Assembly (NCBI GenBank): GCA_039583875.1
Contig: CM077160.1
Span: 110,313,530-110,377,529, forward strand
Source: Platanthera guangdongensis
Taxonomy: Eukaryota; Streptophyta; Magnoliopsida; Asparagales; Orchidaceae
Length of the DNA: 64,000 nucleotides
Direction of reading: 5' to 3'
Below are positions 20,912-33,198 of this stretch, piece by piece (the first letter of the stretch is position 1; each line of letters starts with the position of its first letter). The position numbers and the translations under genes are program-made. The notes beneath the pieces are model-generated. The model was not told the origin of the DNA. It did no database searches and saw nothing but the letters and a program-made list of their open reading frames with translations.

Positions 20912-22452
20912 TGTTGGGTATTGTATCCACAATAACCTTGATTTGAAGAAGTATCTCTTGAACTAAGATGAATTGAGTTTGTATTTGTTGTTGTTTCTTT
21001 AGTCATGTGCTTGTAGGGTTTTATTGCAAAGTACAAACCAATGTCAGGTTACAGTGGGTCATGAAACATAGGATTATACAATGTAATCCCTCATTTAGTA
21101 GGCCAAAGTGTTGACTTATGTGTAATCTCTCTATTGGATTGTACTTTTATTATAAGTACATTAAAAGGATCAAGGGAGGACAAGTTGGTACATTCAGAAG
21201 GAACAAAAAAATTTCCTAAGTAAAATTCATCAAGTATAGTAGTGGATAATCGTCGGATTCGTCGAGTATACTTATGAATACTCGTTGAATTCGTCGAGTA
21301 TACATATTCAGACTCGTCGAATTATTCGTGTTTACTTTGTAAATCTTTTCTATAATCTTGGAAATCAGTTAAGTAAGATTTGTCGAGTATCCTTAAGTAT
21401 ACTCGTCGAACTCGTTGAGTGTACCTATTGACACTTATCGAATTCGTCGAAAATACCAGTCGATACACATCGAATTCGTCGAGTCTCACTATTAAAGCCT
21501 CTTAGTTCCCGAATCTACTTTTTTGGAATTGTCTAATTAAAATTTGTCAGATATCGAAGCGATTTGTCGAGTATACTCATGGATATACAATGATACTCGA
21601 TGAATGGACTTAGCATAATTTTTCTGTGTTTCTTTCTGACGGGTCTCTGATTCAAGTCGTCGGCCATGTATAGTGCACGTGGACCGTTCATTTAAGAAGG
21701 AATTTTCTAGTCGTTAGAAGAAGGAATCCTACAAATATTAGGGATTAATTAGTTCAACTCTAATCGTTCATTCGCATTTAAAATCGTGAACCAACTGTTC
21801 TTCTCTGTCAGACTTACAGCTTTCGGAAATCGAATAACCGTCGACCTAGCTTCTCACGATCAGTGATTCCTTCAAGAATAGATTCGACATATCTTGTTTT
21901 AGTTTTTCCAAGCCTTTGGGTATCGTCGGATCAATGTTTTCAGATCAAGCTTTCAAGATTAATCCCAAGTCTTCTCTTTCTACAAGATCCTCTAATTTTT
22001 CATTCCAACGAAGAAGAAGATAGGATATTTTCAGATCTGAAGAAGTAAATTGATTTTTAATCTAAAGAGTTGTATAAAATTACTTTTGTACTATTATACG
22101 ACGTTTTCTCTTCTGAGGTGTAGATCTTATTGCAAGGATTGAGTTGTAGGAGAGTTTGTTCTCCGAGTGTAGGAGAGGTTATTCTCTGAGAAGTAGGAGT
22201 GTTGACTCTGAGTTGTAAGATTTATTTAAAACTGAGAAAGGTGAAGTAGCTGAATCTAGCCCTTTGTCGTAGATAGGCGAGGCGGGGAAGTGGAGGTACC
22301 CAAATCAGGGAACCACTATAAATTCATGTGTTGTGCTGTGTTTATATTTTGTGTGCTTACTTGTAATAATTTTAATCCTCTATAAGATGCAGAACTCACA
22401 TATTCACCCCCCACCCCTCTAGGTGATTTAGGTAGGAAACTAGATACTTTCA
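20912..22452 (+). repeat. 5' LTR of Sirevirus element 2
   Basis: 1541 bp, TGTTGGGTAT to GATACTTTCA. It holds a TCGTCGAGTATAC array (21236-21610), a degenerate TATA (TACAAATA, 21730-21737), GAGTTGTAGGA repeats (22130-22220), TAGATAGGCGA (near 22270), GGGAACCACTATAAA (near 22310) and the C-run before CTCTAGGTGATT. It is about 80 bp longer than the 3' LTR because the latter lacks a stretch around the TAGATAGGCGA block. Confidence 0.88.
21236..21610. repeat. TCGTCGAGTATAC motif array in 5' LTR
   Basis: Roughly a dozen copies and variants of TTCGTCGAGTATAC and its partial inverse GTATACTCGTCGAA, so each unit is close to palindromic. The array lies upstream of the LTR TATA region. The 3' LTR has the matching array at about 30990-31380. 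Shorter relatives occur in the spacer at 27560-27890. Confidence 0.85.
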
Positions 22453-22466
22453 ATTAGTATCAGAGC
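22453..22466 (+). other. Degenerate primer binding site, element 2
   Basis: After the LTR end TTTCA comes ATTAGTATCAGAGC; the expected TGG start of the tRNA-iMet site is changed to TAG. Its position confirms the LTR edge. Confidence 0.75.
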
Positions 22467-22526
22467 CAGGTTGTTTGTTATAAGGTTAATACCTTAAACA
22501 AGATCTCAGCCTAGTTGTCAGAGCAC

Positions 22527-24823
22527 ATGATTTCTTCAATGGACAGAAGCAAGGACATGTCTTCAATGAAGCTTCCAGTGTGCACCAAGGAGAATTTTCC
22601 TATGTAGAAGGAAAGAGTCTGATTCTTTATAAAAGTTGTTGATCCCAGAATCCTTCAAATTATAGAAGAAGGACCTCACGTTCCTACTCAACCATCTATT
22701 TTAAATCCAAACGTGTCGGTTCCTAAAAAGATGATGGACTTGAAAAAAGATGAGACTGCTCTCATCTCATTGGACAAGAAGGCTAAAAACATAATTGCAA
22801 GTGCAGTAGATGACTCAATGTTGCAAAACTTTTCCCACTTTAAATCTGCCAAGGAGATGTGAAATTCTCTTATTGTTCTGATAGAAGGTACTGAAGAAGT
22901 TAAAGATGATCAAAGATCTCTACTCAATAAGGAGTACAAGGCCTTCAAACAAGACCCGAAGGATACCGTTGCTGACAGTTATGAAAATTTTTTCAAGATC
23001 GTCAATGGTCTGAGAAACTATGGCTAGACATTCACTAATGGTGAACTGAATGATAAATTCTTAAGATGCATGATGAAAGAATGGGACACTAAGGTCGTAT
23101 CCATTAGAGAATTTGGAAAGTTGCCCGAGACCGATCCTCAAAATCTATTCAAGAAGCTCTTATCTTATGAACTACAAATGAATACAAGGAAGAAAGGGGA
23201 GCAAAATAGTAAGACTTCAAATAGAGAGAAGTCTATATCACTGAAGGCCGAAAGGTCAAAGAAATATAAAGTTGTGTCACTGGTAAGGACACAAGCTTCT
23301 GATGATCAAGAAAATTTTGAGCCAAGCACCTTAGGCTCTGAATTGTTTGATGGAGAGTTCTCACTGATCTCCAAGCAATTCAAAAGCATGCTTAACAAAA
23401 GGAAGTAAAGGAAAAACCAGTCCTCCTCCTCTGACTATAGAAGGTCACATTGTGATGGTGATCGTTCTAACAAAATCCACAACAGAGATGATAGATACAA
23501 ATCTAAACCCAACAACATTCTTCTTCTGACATTATTTATTACTATTGCAATAAGCTAGGACACATGATTGCGGAGTGTCCTTATAAAAAGAAAGAAGGAT
23601 CCAAGAAAGAAGAGAAGAGATCCTTCAAGTATAAGAGGAAAGAAGAAAAGAGCTTTGTCGTGAAGAAGTCAAAGACTCTTAGCGATAGTGACTCAAGTGA
23701 GTCAAGCTCAGATGATAAATAAGCCTACTTCGGGCTCATGGCTCACTCAGACGAGGAAGTAGGCGACTCTCAATACAATGAGAAGGTAAACTCGCACACC
23801 TTGTTATCAGAAATAGAAATATCATCTAATGGTCATGAAGACTATTTTTCTAGGAAAGATGATTCTAACTTGATGGCTCAGTATCAAGTTCTTTTGAAAG
23901 CATTTGACAAATGTCATAAGGTGGTCAAAAAGCAATCAAAAGAAATTGCTTCTCCAATGCAGTGGAATCAAGTCTAAGGGAGGAAATTGTATAATTGACT
24001 CCTCTCAGAGATGAAGTTCACTCCTTGAAAGATGAATTAAAATGCTCTAGAGAGCTACTAATTCAGAAGGAGAAGTTCGTATATGAAATAGAAGAAAAGC
24101 TTTTGGTTGAGAGGAAAATTGTTAAAAGCTACTCCAAGCTGAAGACTGTTCTTCCACTCATTGATGAATTTTCTGCCCCTAATAAGGGTAGTGGTATATG
24201 ACATATAGCTGAGAAAGGTAAGGCTGCTAAGAGAGCCACTATCAAAGGTAAAGGGAAGGCACCTCAAAGTCAAACATCTTTTAAGAAGGTAATATTTCCC
24301 ACAAATCAATATGATTTTGAGATGTTCTATGATCACATTGCTAGGCCAACTTATGTGGAGCCTAAAAAGAACTACCAAGGATGGACCCGTCCCCGAGACT
24401 TTGGTACAGGTGCTTCAAGGCATCTTATGAAGAGATAACTCTTAAAGAGTGTGGTCCCTACGTTCATGGACCAAGAATCAAGAAAGCACACAAAGCCAAA
24501 ACTACTGTTCATAAGGCTAAGGAGACAATGAAGCCTTGTGTTTACTGCACTCATGAGGCTTCCACCTCCAAGTCTATAGCCCCTTATAGAACTCTCATTT
24601 AGAAGGTAAAGTAGGAATATAAAATAAGGTAGAACATGTTTGACTATTGGTGTTGTGGCAAGATTGGTCACTTTGTCATAAATTGTTGGTTTTATCCAGT
24701 TAAATATGCAACTCCACGAGTTAACGTTGCGAGACCGACCACTCGAAATGTTAATATTCCTAATGGTGTTAAGCTAACCAGGAACCAAGGACCCAAATTT
24801 GTTTGGGTTCCTAAGGGTAAGTG
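22527..24823 (+). pseudogene. Copia gag, element 2
   Basis: Starts at the ATG at 22527 and aligns throughout with the gag of element 1 (KLPVCTKENF; LNDKFLRCMMKEWDTKVVSI; KLLSYELQM). Several TGG codons of the gag frame read TAG or TGA. A first zinc knuckle, YYCNKLGHMIAEC (near 23540), has lost its first Cys; the second, YWCCGKIGHFVINC (near 24640), is complete in spacing apart from its first position. Frameshifts lie near 24000-24400. The gag end carries a stop (TGA, 24821-24823) at the same gag-protease boundary as in element 1. Confidence 0.85.
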
Positions 24824-24831
24824 ATTTATGA

Positions 24832-26458
24832 ATGCAGGTATGTACAATGGCTAACAAAACTCTTATTTTGTATTTGGGTAGTGGATGCTCTCGGCATATG
24901 ACCGGGACAAGAAGCCTACTTCTAGAAAATACCCCAGTTGAGGATGGCCCAAAAGTTATTTTTAGCGGTTTAGACAAGGGAATCACTAAAGTCCATGGCA
25001 TGATTTCTAACGGCATAGTCTCCTTCACAGGCGTGGCTTATGTTAAAGGATTACAACACAATCTCATAAGCATAAGCCAATTATGTGATAAAGGCTATAT
25101 CATTGAGTTTTATAACGACAAGTGTCTGATAAAATTATTTGTCAATTTGGAGACAGTCTTAATAGGAACTCGGAGTAGAAATATTTTCTGTTTAAATTTT
25201 TTATGTTTAGACACTTGTACATCAATGTGTCTTTTAGCAAAATATAGTGCGTCTCACTGTGACCAATGACACAAGAGATTAGCACAAATTAATTTCAAAA
25301 CTATAAGTATGTTGTTTTCTCAAAACTTAGTATGTGATGCTCCCAACATTAAGTGGCTTAAAGAGAGTCCATGTCACGCATGTCAAATGGGTAAGCAGAC
25401 AAAGGTTACCTTTAAGGGTATTGTTGAGAAAGATTCTTCTAGATATTTAAATCTACTTCATATGGACTTATTCGGTTCTATGTCAATTCATAGTTTAGAG
25501 GTAAAGTCTATACGTTAGTTATTGTTGATGACTACTCTCGTTTTACTTGAGTGTTCTTTTCGAAACACAAGTCAGACACCTTTGAAGTTTTCCCAAATTT
25601 TGTCAGGCAAATTTAGAATGAATTGAACTGCTCAGTGATCAAAATTAGAAGTGACCACGGAATAGAATTTGAGTCTGGGGCCATGATAAAATTTTGTGCA
25701 AGTCATGGTATCTTTTATGAGTTTTCCTCCCCGCATACTCCACAACAAAATGGAGTTGCCGAGAGGAGCAAAACTCTCATTAAAGCATGTACGACTATAT
25801 TGAATGACTCTTCACTACTATAGTACTTCTGGGCTGAAGCACTAAACATAGCTTGACATGTGTAAAACAGAGCATTAATCAACAAAAGTCATCGTAAGAC
25901 ACCTTATGAACTATTGAAGGGTAGAAAACCGACTGTGCCCTAATTTAGGATCTTTGGTAGTAAATGTTCCGTACTTAATAATGAGAAGTATTATCATATG
26001 AAGTTTAGTGAAAAATGTTTTGAAGGTATTTTCATAGGCTATAGTATCCATAGTAAGACATATAGGATTTTTAATAAGAAAACCCTGGTTGTAGAAGAGT
26101 CTATTAATATTATATTTGATGAGACTAGTATGTTATATAGCAGGTCGTCTAGTGTTGTTGGTGAAGATGCATGTGTTAGGATAAAAGAGCTAAACTTAGA
26201 AGAAGCAGTCAAGGAAGATGCTCCTAACTCAATCAAAGTTGTTAATCCCAGCATGGTTGAAGAGGAAATTCAAGATGAAGATCTCCGTCCACCTGCTGAA
26301 GGTGCACCATGTATGGCAGAACCTTCTAGTGGGATGGGAAGGAATCTAGTGATCAGATACTCAAAAGATCACACTATAGATCTAATCATTGGAGATCAAA
26401 GTGTTGGAATAGAAACCAGAAGATATTTGAAGAAGCAAACAAGGATGCTTCTTGGATA
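24832..26458 (+). pseudogene. Copia protease and integrase, element 2
   Basis: The protease motif reads YLGSGCSRHMTG; the catalytic Asp codon is GGT (Gly) at 24877-24879. Integrase shows KRLAQIN, CHACQMGKQTK and the core block IRSDHGIEFESG with HTPQQNGVAERSK. Stops are frequent (for example near 25267, 25516, 25823). The C-terminal region continues to 26458 with a hydrophilic linker and then enters the RT remnant. It is not functional. Confidence 0.85.
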
Positions 26459-27445
26459 ATGGCTATGCAAGAGGAGCTCAACCAGTTTGAAAGGTGCAAA
26501 GTCAATGATATTATCTTTGGATCTACGAATGACCACCTTTCCATGAAGTTTTCTAAACTTATGCAGGGGAAGTTTGAAATGAGTAGTATGGGTGAGCTGA
26601 AGTATTTCTTAGGACTTCAGGTGAAACAATCTAACGATGGAATTTTCATCTCTCAAACGAATTTCACCAACGAGTTAATTAAGAAATTCGAAATAGAGAT
26701 TTAAACCTCTATGAGGACTCCAATGAGTTCTGCTATGTCTCTGGACAAGGATGAGAAAGGAAAACCTTTTGATGAAATCAAGTATAGAAGCATAATTGGA
26801 TCATTGATCTACCTTACAGCTAGTAGGCCAGACATAATGTTTTTAGCATGCGTATGTACTAGATTTTAGGTGAACATTAAGGAATCTCATTACGTCGCTG
26901 CAAAGAGGATTCTGAGATACCTAAAGAGTACATCAAATCTTGGCTTATGGTACCCAAAAAGTAATGAATACGATCTAATTAGTTTTTCATATGCTGATTT
27001 TGCAGGTAGCAGAGCTGACAGGAAAAGCACTTCCGGAACCTATCAATTCCTAGGAAGAAGGTCAATTTCTTGTAGCAGCAAGAAACAAAATTGTATGGCA
27101 ATCTCAACTATTGAGTCAGAGTACATCTCTGCAGGCAGTTATTGCGCACAACTTCTATGGATAAGGAATCAGTGCATAGATTACAACATGAAGCTAAAGG
27201 AGATCAAAATGTTTTGCCACTCGTCTAGTGCGATTGATATTGCTAATAATCCAGTCTCTCGCAGCCGGACAAACCAAATCGAGATAAGGTACCATTTCAT
27301 CTGGGAGCATTTGGAGAATGGGGACATTAATCTCAACTATGTCCCGATGGATAAGCAAGTCGCAGATATTTTCACAAAGTCGCTGGATGAGGCCAAGTTC
27401 TCTTTCTTCAAAATGGAACTTGGTATGCTCAGCAAGGACTCGTGA
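26459..27445 (+). pseudogene. Copia RT remnant and RNase H, element 2
   Basis: The first part of RT is missing: the linker motif EELNQFERCK joins directly to VNDIIFGSTND, the segment just after the catalytic aspartate pair, so several hundred bases including the fingers and palm were deleted near 26500. RNase H is readable: YADFAGSRADRKSTSG, STIESEYISAGSYC, and the closing LADIF-like block (QVADIFTKSLDEAK). A TAG at 26702 and another stop near 26868 break the frame. Confidence 0.85.
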
Positions 27446-27559
27446 AGATGGTCAAGGATTCAGACTAAAATCGGTATGGTTAAGTAATTCTCTCAGAACG
27501 CAGGAATTCTTCATCTTAGAAAGTTCAGAAACCTCCAAGGAAAATTCGTCATGTATTGC

Positions 27560-27890
27560 TTGTGGAATCTCGACGGATTCGTCGAGATTGGCTGAGTCAT
27601 TTTGATGATTTTCGACGAATGGCACTTTTCACCTGTGTTATTTCGATGAATTTACCTGGCTTACTCAAGGAATTTTGACGAATATGACTTCTATTTTTTT
27701 CTCTTTATTGGATCTGAAGTGTCACTTCCTGCAAAGTTAAGCACGCTTCTCTCTCTTCAAAATATTAATTTTATATAAATAGATACAAATCGGGCGAACG
27801 GATTTCACACTCGTCGAGATCATTTCGGAAATCCGTCGAGAGTTGTTTGGCGCACTGTTCATCTTCCGCGAACGGCCTGTTTCGTCGATT
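27560..27890. repeat. TCGTCGA/TCGACGAA motifs, pol-accessory spacer
   Basis: The 470-bp spacer between RNase H and the accessory gene has about seven to nine copies or variants of the family-2 motif, such as GGATTCGTCGAGAT, TTTCGACGAAT, ACTCGTCGAGAT and CCGTCGAGAG. They flank an internal TATA box. This mirrors the family-1 layout with a different motif. Confidence 0.75.
27772..27780 (+). promoter_or_regulatory. TATA box of internal accessory-gene promoter, element 2
   Basis: TATATAAAT lies about 140 nt upstream of the accessory ATG at 27919 and just downstream of most of the motif cluster. Position and context match the internal TATA of element 1 at 3769-3776. Confidence 0.55.
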
Positions 27891-27918
27891 CGACTTCTCA
27901 TTTTCTCGATCGTTATCC

Positions 27919-30478
27919 ATGGCTCTAAGAGGTATAGGAAACCTTCAAGTTGGGGGAGAACTTGTTCACACAGAGTTTGCCGTAGCCACCGATGAGTTTT
28001 GTAATGTAATTGTGATGCTCGAGACCGCCGGATTATCGTTCATTCTGGAACATCCGTGCAAGGTTTTAGATAGAGATGTTCTGGAATTTTTTTCAACATG
28101 CTAAACTCCGTCGTGAGGATACAATAATTAAGAGCAAGGTCTAAAATCTATCCATCAATGTGAATGCCTCCCTCCTTACCTGATTCTTGCAGCTTCCAGA
28201 AGTTGAAGAGGCTGACCTCATTTAAGACAGTGATTTCACAAGAGCTTTGTTGTTCTGTGGTTTGCCTAGAGGAACTTCTGTCATCAAAAGGAAAGTCATG
28301 AACGACGAAGAAAAGCTTCTATCTGATGTCATCGGGAAAGTCCTCTTATGCAAAGTTGGCTCCCACGACTATCTTTCAAATGACATGTTCAAGCTCATTG
28401 TCGCAATCATCTGGAGGAAAAGAATAGACTGGGGAGTAGTTCTGTTTGGTAAGATCAAAGACAGTCTGTGTGCTCCAAACTTTGGAAGGATACTCAGTCT
28501 TTATCTAAATCAGCTAGATAGAAATTCTTTCGACATGACGACATGTGTACCAATCCATCACATGAAGAGGATTGATTCTTAGATTTTCTCCAGATAGGAA
28601 ATAAGAATCCCCAAATAGGGTGGACTCAAGGAGTTGGCTGAGGAAGAGGAAGAAGGTGTTCCTGATGCTAGGACTACCTCTCCTACCACCCTCCCCCCCC
28701 CATGAGGCTCCTGAAAGCTCTGGTACAAGAGTTGAGGGGGAGTCAGTTTCGACTCAAGTGGCTGCTATCGTTCAAGTGCCTTCAATTGTTCCTACATCTT
28801 CTGAGCAGGTACCAGTGGACATAGTTAGTGCAGAGGCAGTTATTCAATATATAGTTAGGGCAAAGATATTTGTTCAAAACATAGTTGTAGCTGAGACAGT
28901 GGTTGATGATATTGTTCTTGATGTTACTGCCGAGGAAGTTTTGGATGTTGATGTTGGTGTTGCTAAAGTGGAGGTTGCTGATCTTAATGATGTTGGTGTT
29001 GAGATGTCTGAGAATGTTGTAGCTGATGTTGATGATTCCCTGGATGATAATGATAATTTTGATGATGTTGCTGATAAGGATGGTGAGCAAGAGGAAGAAA
29101 ATGTTTTGGTTTTTGATGAGATTGTTTCTACTACCAATATGATCGTAAGTCTCCCAGAAATTCTTCTAGTTGTGACTGTGGGGGAGCAGATTCAGCCTTC
29201 AGTTTTAGTTCAAATAGAACTTGATAGGTTTGTTCGTAATCTATAGATAAGGATTGCTCGAATTCCAGGTGGGTCTCCCGTTGAGGGGGAGGACATCGTT
29301 GAAATTTCTGATGAGGAAGGAGAAGCCGAGATGCTTCATCCTGTACTAGAGGCCGAAGATCCTACTTTACTGCTAAAAGCTCATATATCTCCAGTGGCAG
29401 AGTCTTCTATTGACTTTGAGGACAATGCAGATCTTCCCTCTCCTCCCACACTTCAAACTCAAGATATTCCAAGCACAAGTACAAATACTCCCTTGCTAAA
29501 ATCTATTGAAGCCGTGTTTGTCAAGCAACAAGCTCATTTTGATCACTCGCTAAAGCAAGTACTCAACAAAGTGAAAGAGATTGAACGAGATTTGAACAAC
29601 GGACTTGCTGAAGTCAAGGTTCATTTTGATAAGTTAGAATCCAATCTAGACACATGGTTAATTTAAGGCGGGAAAGAAATTGTTTGCACAATGACTGGGC
29701 TTAAAAACAATCTTGAAGTTACTAAGAATGTTGATGAGAATGCAAAGATTATTATTGCAGCCCAAAATGTCGGGATGAACTACTTTGATGATCAAATTAT
29801 GCATTACACTAATGAAATTGCTAAGGTTGTGATTGCTGAAGTTTGAAAGGGGGAGGAAGAACTTAAAGATAATGTGAATGTGATTGGTGCCACCTTAAAA
29901 GAACAGTTTCAAAGTCTCAACACTTACAGTATGACAACTTCAAGTGGCTACATGAAGAACTTTTTGGAGTTCAAAGAAATGGTGAAGCTAGAATGCAAGA
30001 ACCCATGCATGTTGATGTTCATCTTGCTCAGGACAATTCCCAATACTAGACAGACACTCAAGACCTTCCACAGGAATACTATCAGTATAGGACAGAATTG
30101 GCTGTTGTTGCTACTGAATGAGATATTGAGTTGGTTGAAGATATTCCTCAACCTGCTTTAAAGAAAAGAAGATTTGGAGAAGGCCCATCTGCTCATAGGT
30201 CGGATCCTAGCAGTGAACTTTGTAAGGTATATAATCCAATCTCCAAGAGCATTATTCTAGATATCTTCACATTAGTTGACATGGGAAATGAAGATAGGTG
30301 GTCGCACTATAGCAAGGAGGAATGACAGAAACATGAGGTGGCCAATGCTAAAAGAAGGATACATTTCAAGAAATTCAAAAAAGATGATTCAAAGGCTCCT
30401 CCTCCGCCAAAGTATTTTTCGAAGCCTAAATCTTACTTTGATAGGCAAAATTAGAAGAACAAAGGCAAACATGTCTGA
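27919..30478 (+). pseudogene. Sirevirus accessory gene, element 2, decayed
   Basis: Starts at the ATG at 27919. The N-terminal domain aligns with element 1's accessory protein: GELVH near the start, then VLEFF, then LSDVIGKVLL and NFGRILSLYL (28320-28510) and HHMKRID. An acidic Val/Asp/Glu-rich region follows (28640-29240), then a coiled-coil-like region (29480-29650) and the charged C-terminus (30130-30478). Frameshifts and stops occur near 28102, 28580, 29246, 29666 and beyond. The C-terminal 740 bp is duplicated at 1-738. No membrane segment is evident. Function unknown. Confidence 0.75.
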
Positions 30479-30677
30479 AGTCTATATTTTCTTTGATACT
30501 CGTTGTGTGAAAATTGTTTGTCTTGATAGAACTATTTATATACTTACATTAATGTTTTGATTAAGATAGAACTTCTGGTTAATTGTTTTATGCTCCTTCC
30601 TTGTCATTTTTTAAGATTACTTTGTGTACAATTCACCTTCGTGCATAGAGTTTTGATTTCTTCAAATAATGGGAGAT

Positions 30678-32137
30678 TGTTGGGTATTGTATCTACAATA
30701 ACCTTGATTTGAAAAAATATCCCTTGAACTAAAATGAATTGAGTTTGTATTTGATGTTGTTTATTTAGTCATGTGCTTGCAGGGTTTTATAGTTAAGTAC
30801 AAACCAATGTCAAGTTACAGTGGGCCATGAAACACGGGACTATACAATATAATCCCTCATTGTGTAGGGCAAAGTGTTGACTCATGTGTAATCTCTTTAT
30901 TGGATCGTTCTTCTATTACAAGTGCATTAAAATGATCAAGGGAGGAGTAGTTGTTGTATTCAGAAGTAAAAAAAAAATTCTAAGTAAAATTCGTCGAGTA
31001 TAGTAGTGTATACTCGTCAAATTTGTCGAGTATACTTATGAATACTCGTCGAATTTGTCGTGTATACCTATTCATACTTGTCGAATTCGTTGTGTTTACT
31101 TATTCAATCTTTTCTATGATCGTGGAAATCGGTTAAGTAAGATTCGTCGAGCATCCTTAAGTATACTCATCGAATTTGTTGAGTGTGCCTATTGACACTC
31201 ATCAAATTCATCAAATATACCAGTCGTTACATGTCGAATTTGTCGAGTCTTACTAGTAAAGCCTCTGAGTTCTCGAATCTACTTGATTGGAATTGTCTAA
31301 GTAAAATTTGTAAGATATCGAAGCGATTCATCGAGTATACTCATGGATATACAACGATATTCGACGAATGGACTTAGCGTGATTTTTTCCGATTTTCTTT
31401 CTAACGGGTCTCTGATTCAAGTCGTTGTCCATGTATGGTGAACATGGACTGTTCATTTAGGAAGGAATTTTCTAGCCGTTAGAAGAAGGAATCCTATAAA
31501 TACCAAGGGTTAATTCGTTCAACCCTAATCGCTCATTCACATTTGAAATTGTGAACCAATAGTTCTTCTCTGTCAGGCTTACAGCTTTCGAAAATTGAAG
31601 AACTGTCGACCTAGCTTCTCACGATCAACGATTCCTTCAAGAATAGATTCGACAGATCTTGTTTTAGTTTTTCGAAACCTTCAGATCTCGTTGGATCAAC
31701 GTTTTCAGATCAAGCTTTCAAGATTAATCTCAAGTCTTCTCCTTCTACATGAGCCTCTAGTTTTTCATTGTAAGGAAGAACAAGATATGATATTTTGAGA
31801 TCTGAAGAAGTAGATTGATTTTCAATCTAAAGAGTTGTATAAAATTACTTTTGTACTATTGTAGGAAGTTTTCACTTTCGAGGTGTAGATCTTATTGCAA
31901 GGATCGAGTTATAGGAGAGTTTGTTCTCCGAGTGTAGGAGAGGTTGTTGTCCGAGAAGTAGGAGTGTTGACTCCGAGTTGTAAGATACCCAAATCGGGGA
32001 ACCACTGTAAATTCATGTGTTGTGCATGTTGTGTTTGTTCTGTGTGCATGCTTGTAATAATTTTAATCAGCTATAAGACGCATAACTCACCTATTCACCC
32101 CCTCTAGGTGATTTAGGTAGGCAACTAGATACTTTCA
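30678..32137 (+). repeat. 3' LTR of Sirevirus element 2
   Basis: 1460 bp, TGTTGGGTAT to GATACTTTCA, preceded by the purine-rich AATAATGGGAGA. The TATA box here is intact (TATAAATA, 31495-31502) and the motif array lies upstream of it. The 200 bp between the accessory stop (30478) and this LTR hold no gene. Confidence 0.88.
31495..31502 (+). promoter_or_regulatory. TATA box of family-2 LTR
   Basis: TATAAATA about 115 bp downstream of the TCGTCGA array in the 3' LTR. The 5' LTR has the mutated TACAAATA at the matching place. Confidence 0.5.
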
Positions 32138-32543
32138 TTATATTACTAATTTATCAACACAAGTTGAACTTCTAAATATGAAAATAGAGGCAATGTCTGC
32201 TTTCTCCTCAACACCATCCAGGAAGCCCACTCAATTTGCAGCGGAACAAGTGGATTATATGGTTAATCCAAACCGACCATCCTTTAACCCCAAAAACAAC
32301 CCCTACAACAACGGGTTGGAGGAAAACCCCAATTTCTCTTGGGGAAATCAAGGGAATGTGGTGCACTCTTTAAATGCAAATCCACCTGGATTTACACCAC
32401 TGCAAGCTCCAAAGCCTTCTTCTATCGAGGAGGTGCTCTCCAAGTATGCGTCTACTAATGATGCAAACATCTGGAATCTTACTAAATACATTCGGTACTT
32501 AGATAATCAAATTGGTCAATTTGTAAAAATGCTCTTCGATCGC
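32138..32543 (+). pseudogene. Athila-type gag fragment, part 2
   Basis: Continues the gag interrupted at 20911. It starts with TNLSTQVELLNMKIEAM and proceeds through VDYMVNPNRP, a polar Asn/Pro-rich stretch with NPNFSWGNQGN, and IWNLTKYIRYLDNQIGQF, all typical of the second half of Athila-type gag. Open from 32178 to the next insertion, copia element 4, at 32544. The third part lies at 56260. Confidence 0.85.
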
Positions 32544-33143
32544 TATAAAAAGAGCTAAATAAAGGAAAATTTTATTGTTCCAAAAATACAATTATTACAT
32601 AGGTATGCCCTCTTATTTATAGAAACGAGGGAGATGAGAGAATACAACAAGCGATGTGAGACTAAATACAAGTCGCGTGGACGGGGCGATTTGACCATGT
32701 CAAACCGCCAGACTATACAACAAATACAATCTCCTGGGAAGCCTCTGAACACCTGCTAGGGCTAACTGCCAGACCACTGCTACGGCTAACCTCCAGACCA
32801 TTGTTGCGGCTAACCTCCAGACCACTGTTGCGGCTAACCTCCAGACCGCTATTGCGGCTAACGACCAGACCGCTGATGTGGCTAACCTCTAGATTATTGT
32901 TGCGGCAAACCTCCAGACCGCATCTGCGGCTAACCTCCAAGATGATGATGCGGACAGCCACCAGGCCGCTGCTACGGACAACCACCAGGATACTACTGCG
33001 GGTAACCAACAAGCTGCTACTGTGGATTCTCACTAAGCCGTTGGGAAGGGTACCAGACAGGCCACTGGTCCAAACTGCCAGATAGCTGACCAGACAGTCC
33101 GCTGTGACTAGAAAGACTAACCGCCCGATCTCATGTTTCGACA
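32544..33143 (-). repeat. 3' LTR of copia element 4
   Basis: 600 bp. In minus-strand sense it starts TGTCGAAACATGAG right after the polypurine tract GAGGGGGAG and ends ...TTTATA, a mutated CA terminus. It contains a TATA box (plus coordinates 32614-32621) and a 24-bp tandem array (32752-33050). It is 146 bp shorter than the other LTR. Confidence 0.85.
32752..33050. repeat. 24-bp tandem array GACCGCTGTTGCGGCTAACCTCCA type
   Basis: About 12-13 degenerate copies of a 24-bp unit whose core is TGCGGCTAACC. Because 24 is a multiple of three, the array is open on both strands and gives repetitive GLEVSRNS-like translations. These are repeat artefacts and not a gene. Confidence 0.85.
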
Positions 33144-33198
33144 CTCCCCCTCAAGCTGGAGCATATATATCAACCATGCCCAGCTTGCTACAAACTTC

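Larger units (their letters stand above)
20912..32137 (+). mobile_element. Sirevirus-like Ty1/copia element 2, complete but decayed
   Basis: An 11.2-kb element with 5' LTR 20912-22452, primer site, gag, protease, integrase, a partly deleted RT, RNase H, a motif-rich spacer, an accessory gene and 3' LTR 30678-32137. Target duplication is TTATG (20907-20911) versus TTATA (32138-32142). It inserted into an Athila gag, whose translation resumes on the far side. The LTRs differ by about 10% in the stretch I compared, so it is old, and every coding region has stops. Confidence 0.9.

Noticed and set aside
32713..33144. Open frames on both strands with GLEVSRNS-like repeats
   Set aside because: They come from a 24-bp tandem repeat in an LTR; the same occurs at 55681-56104.
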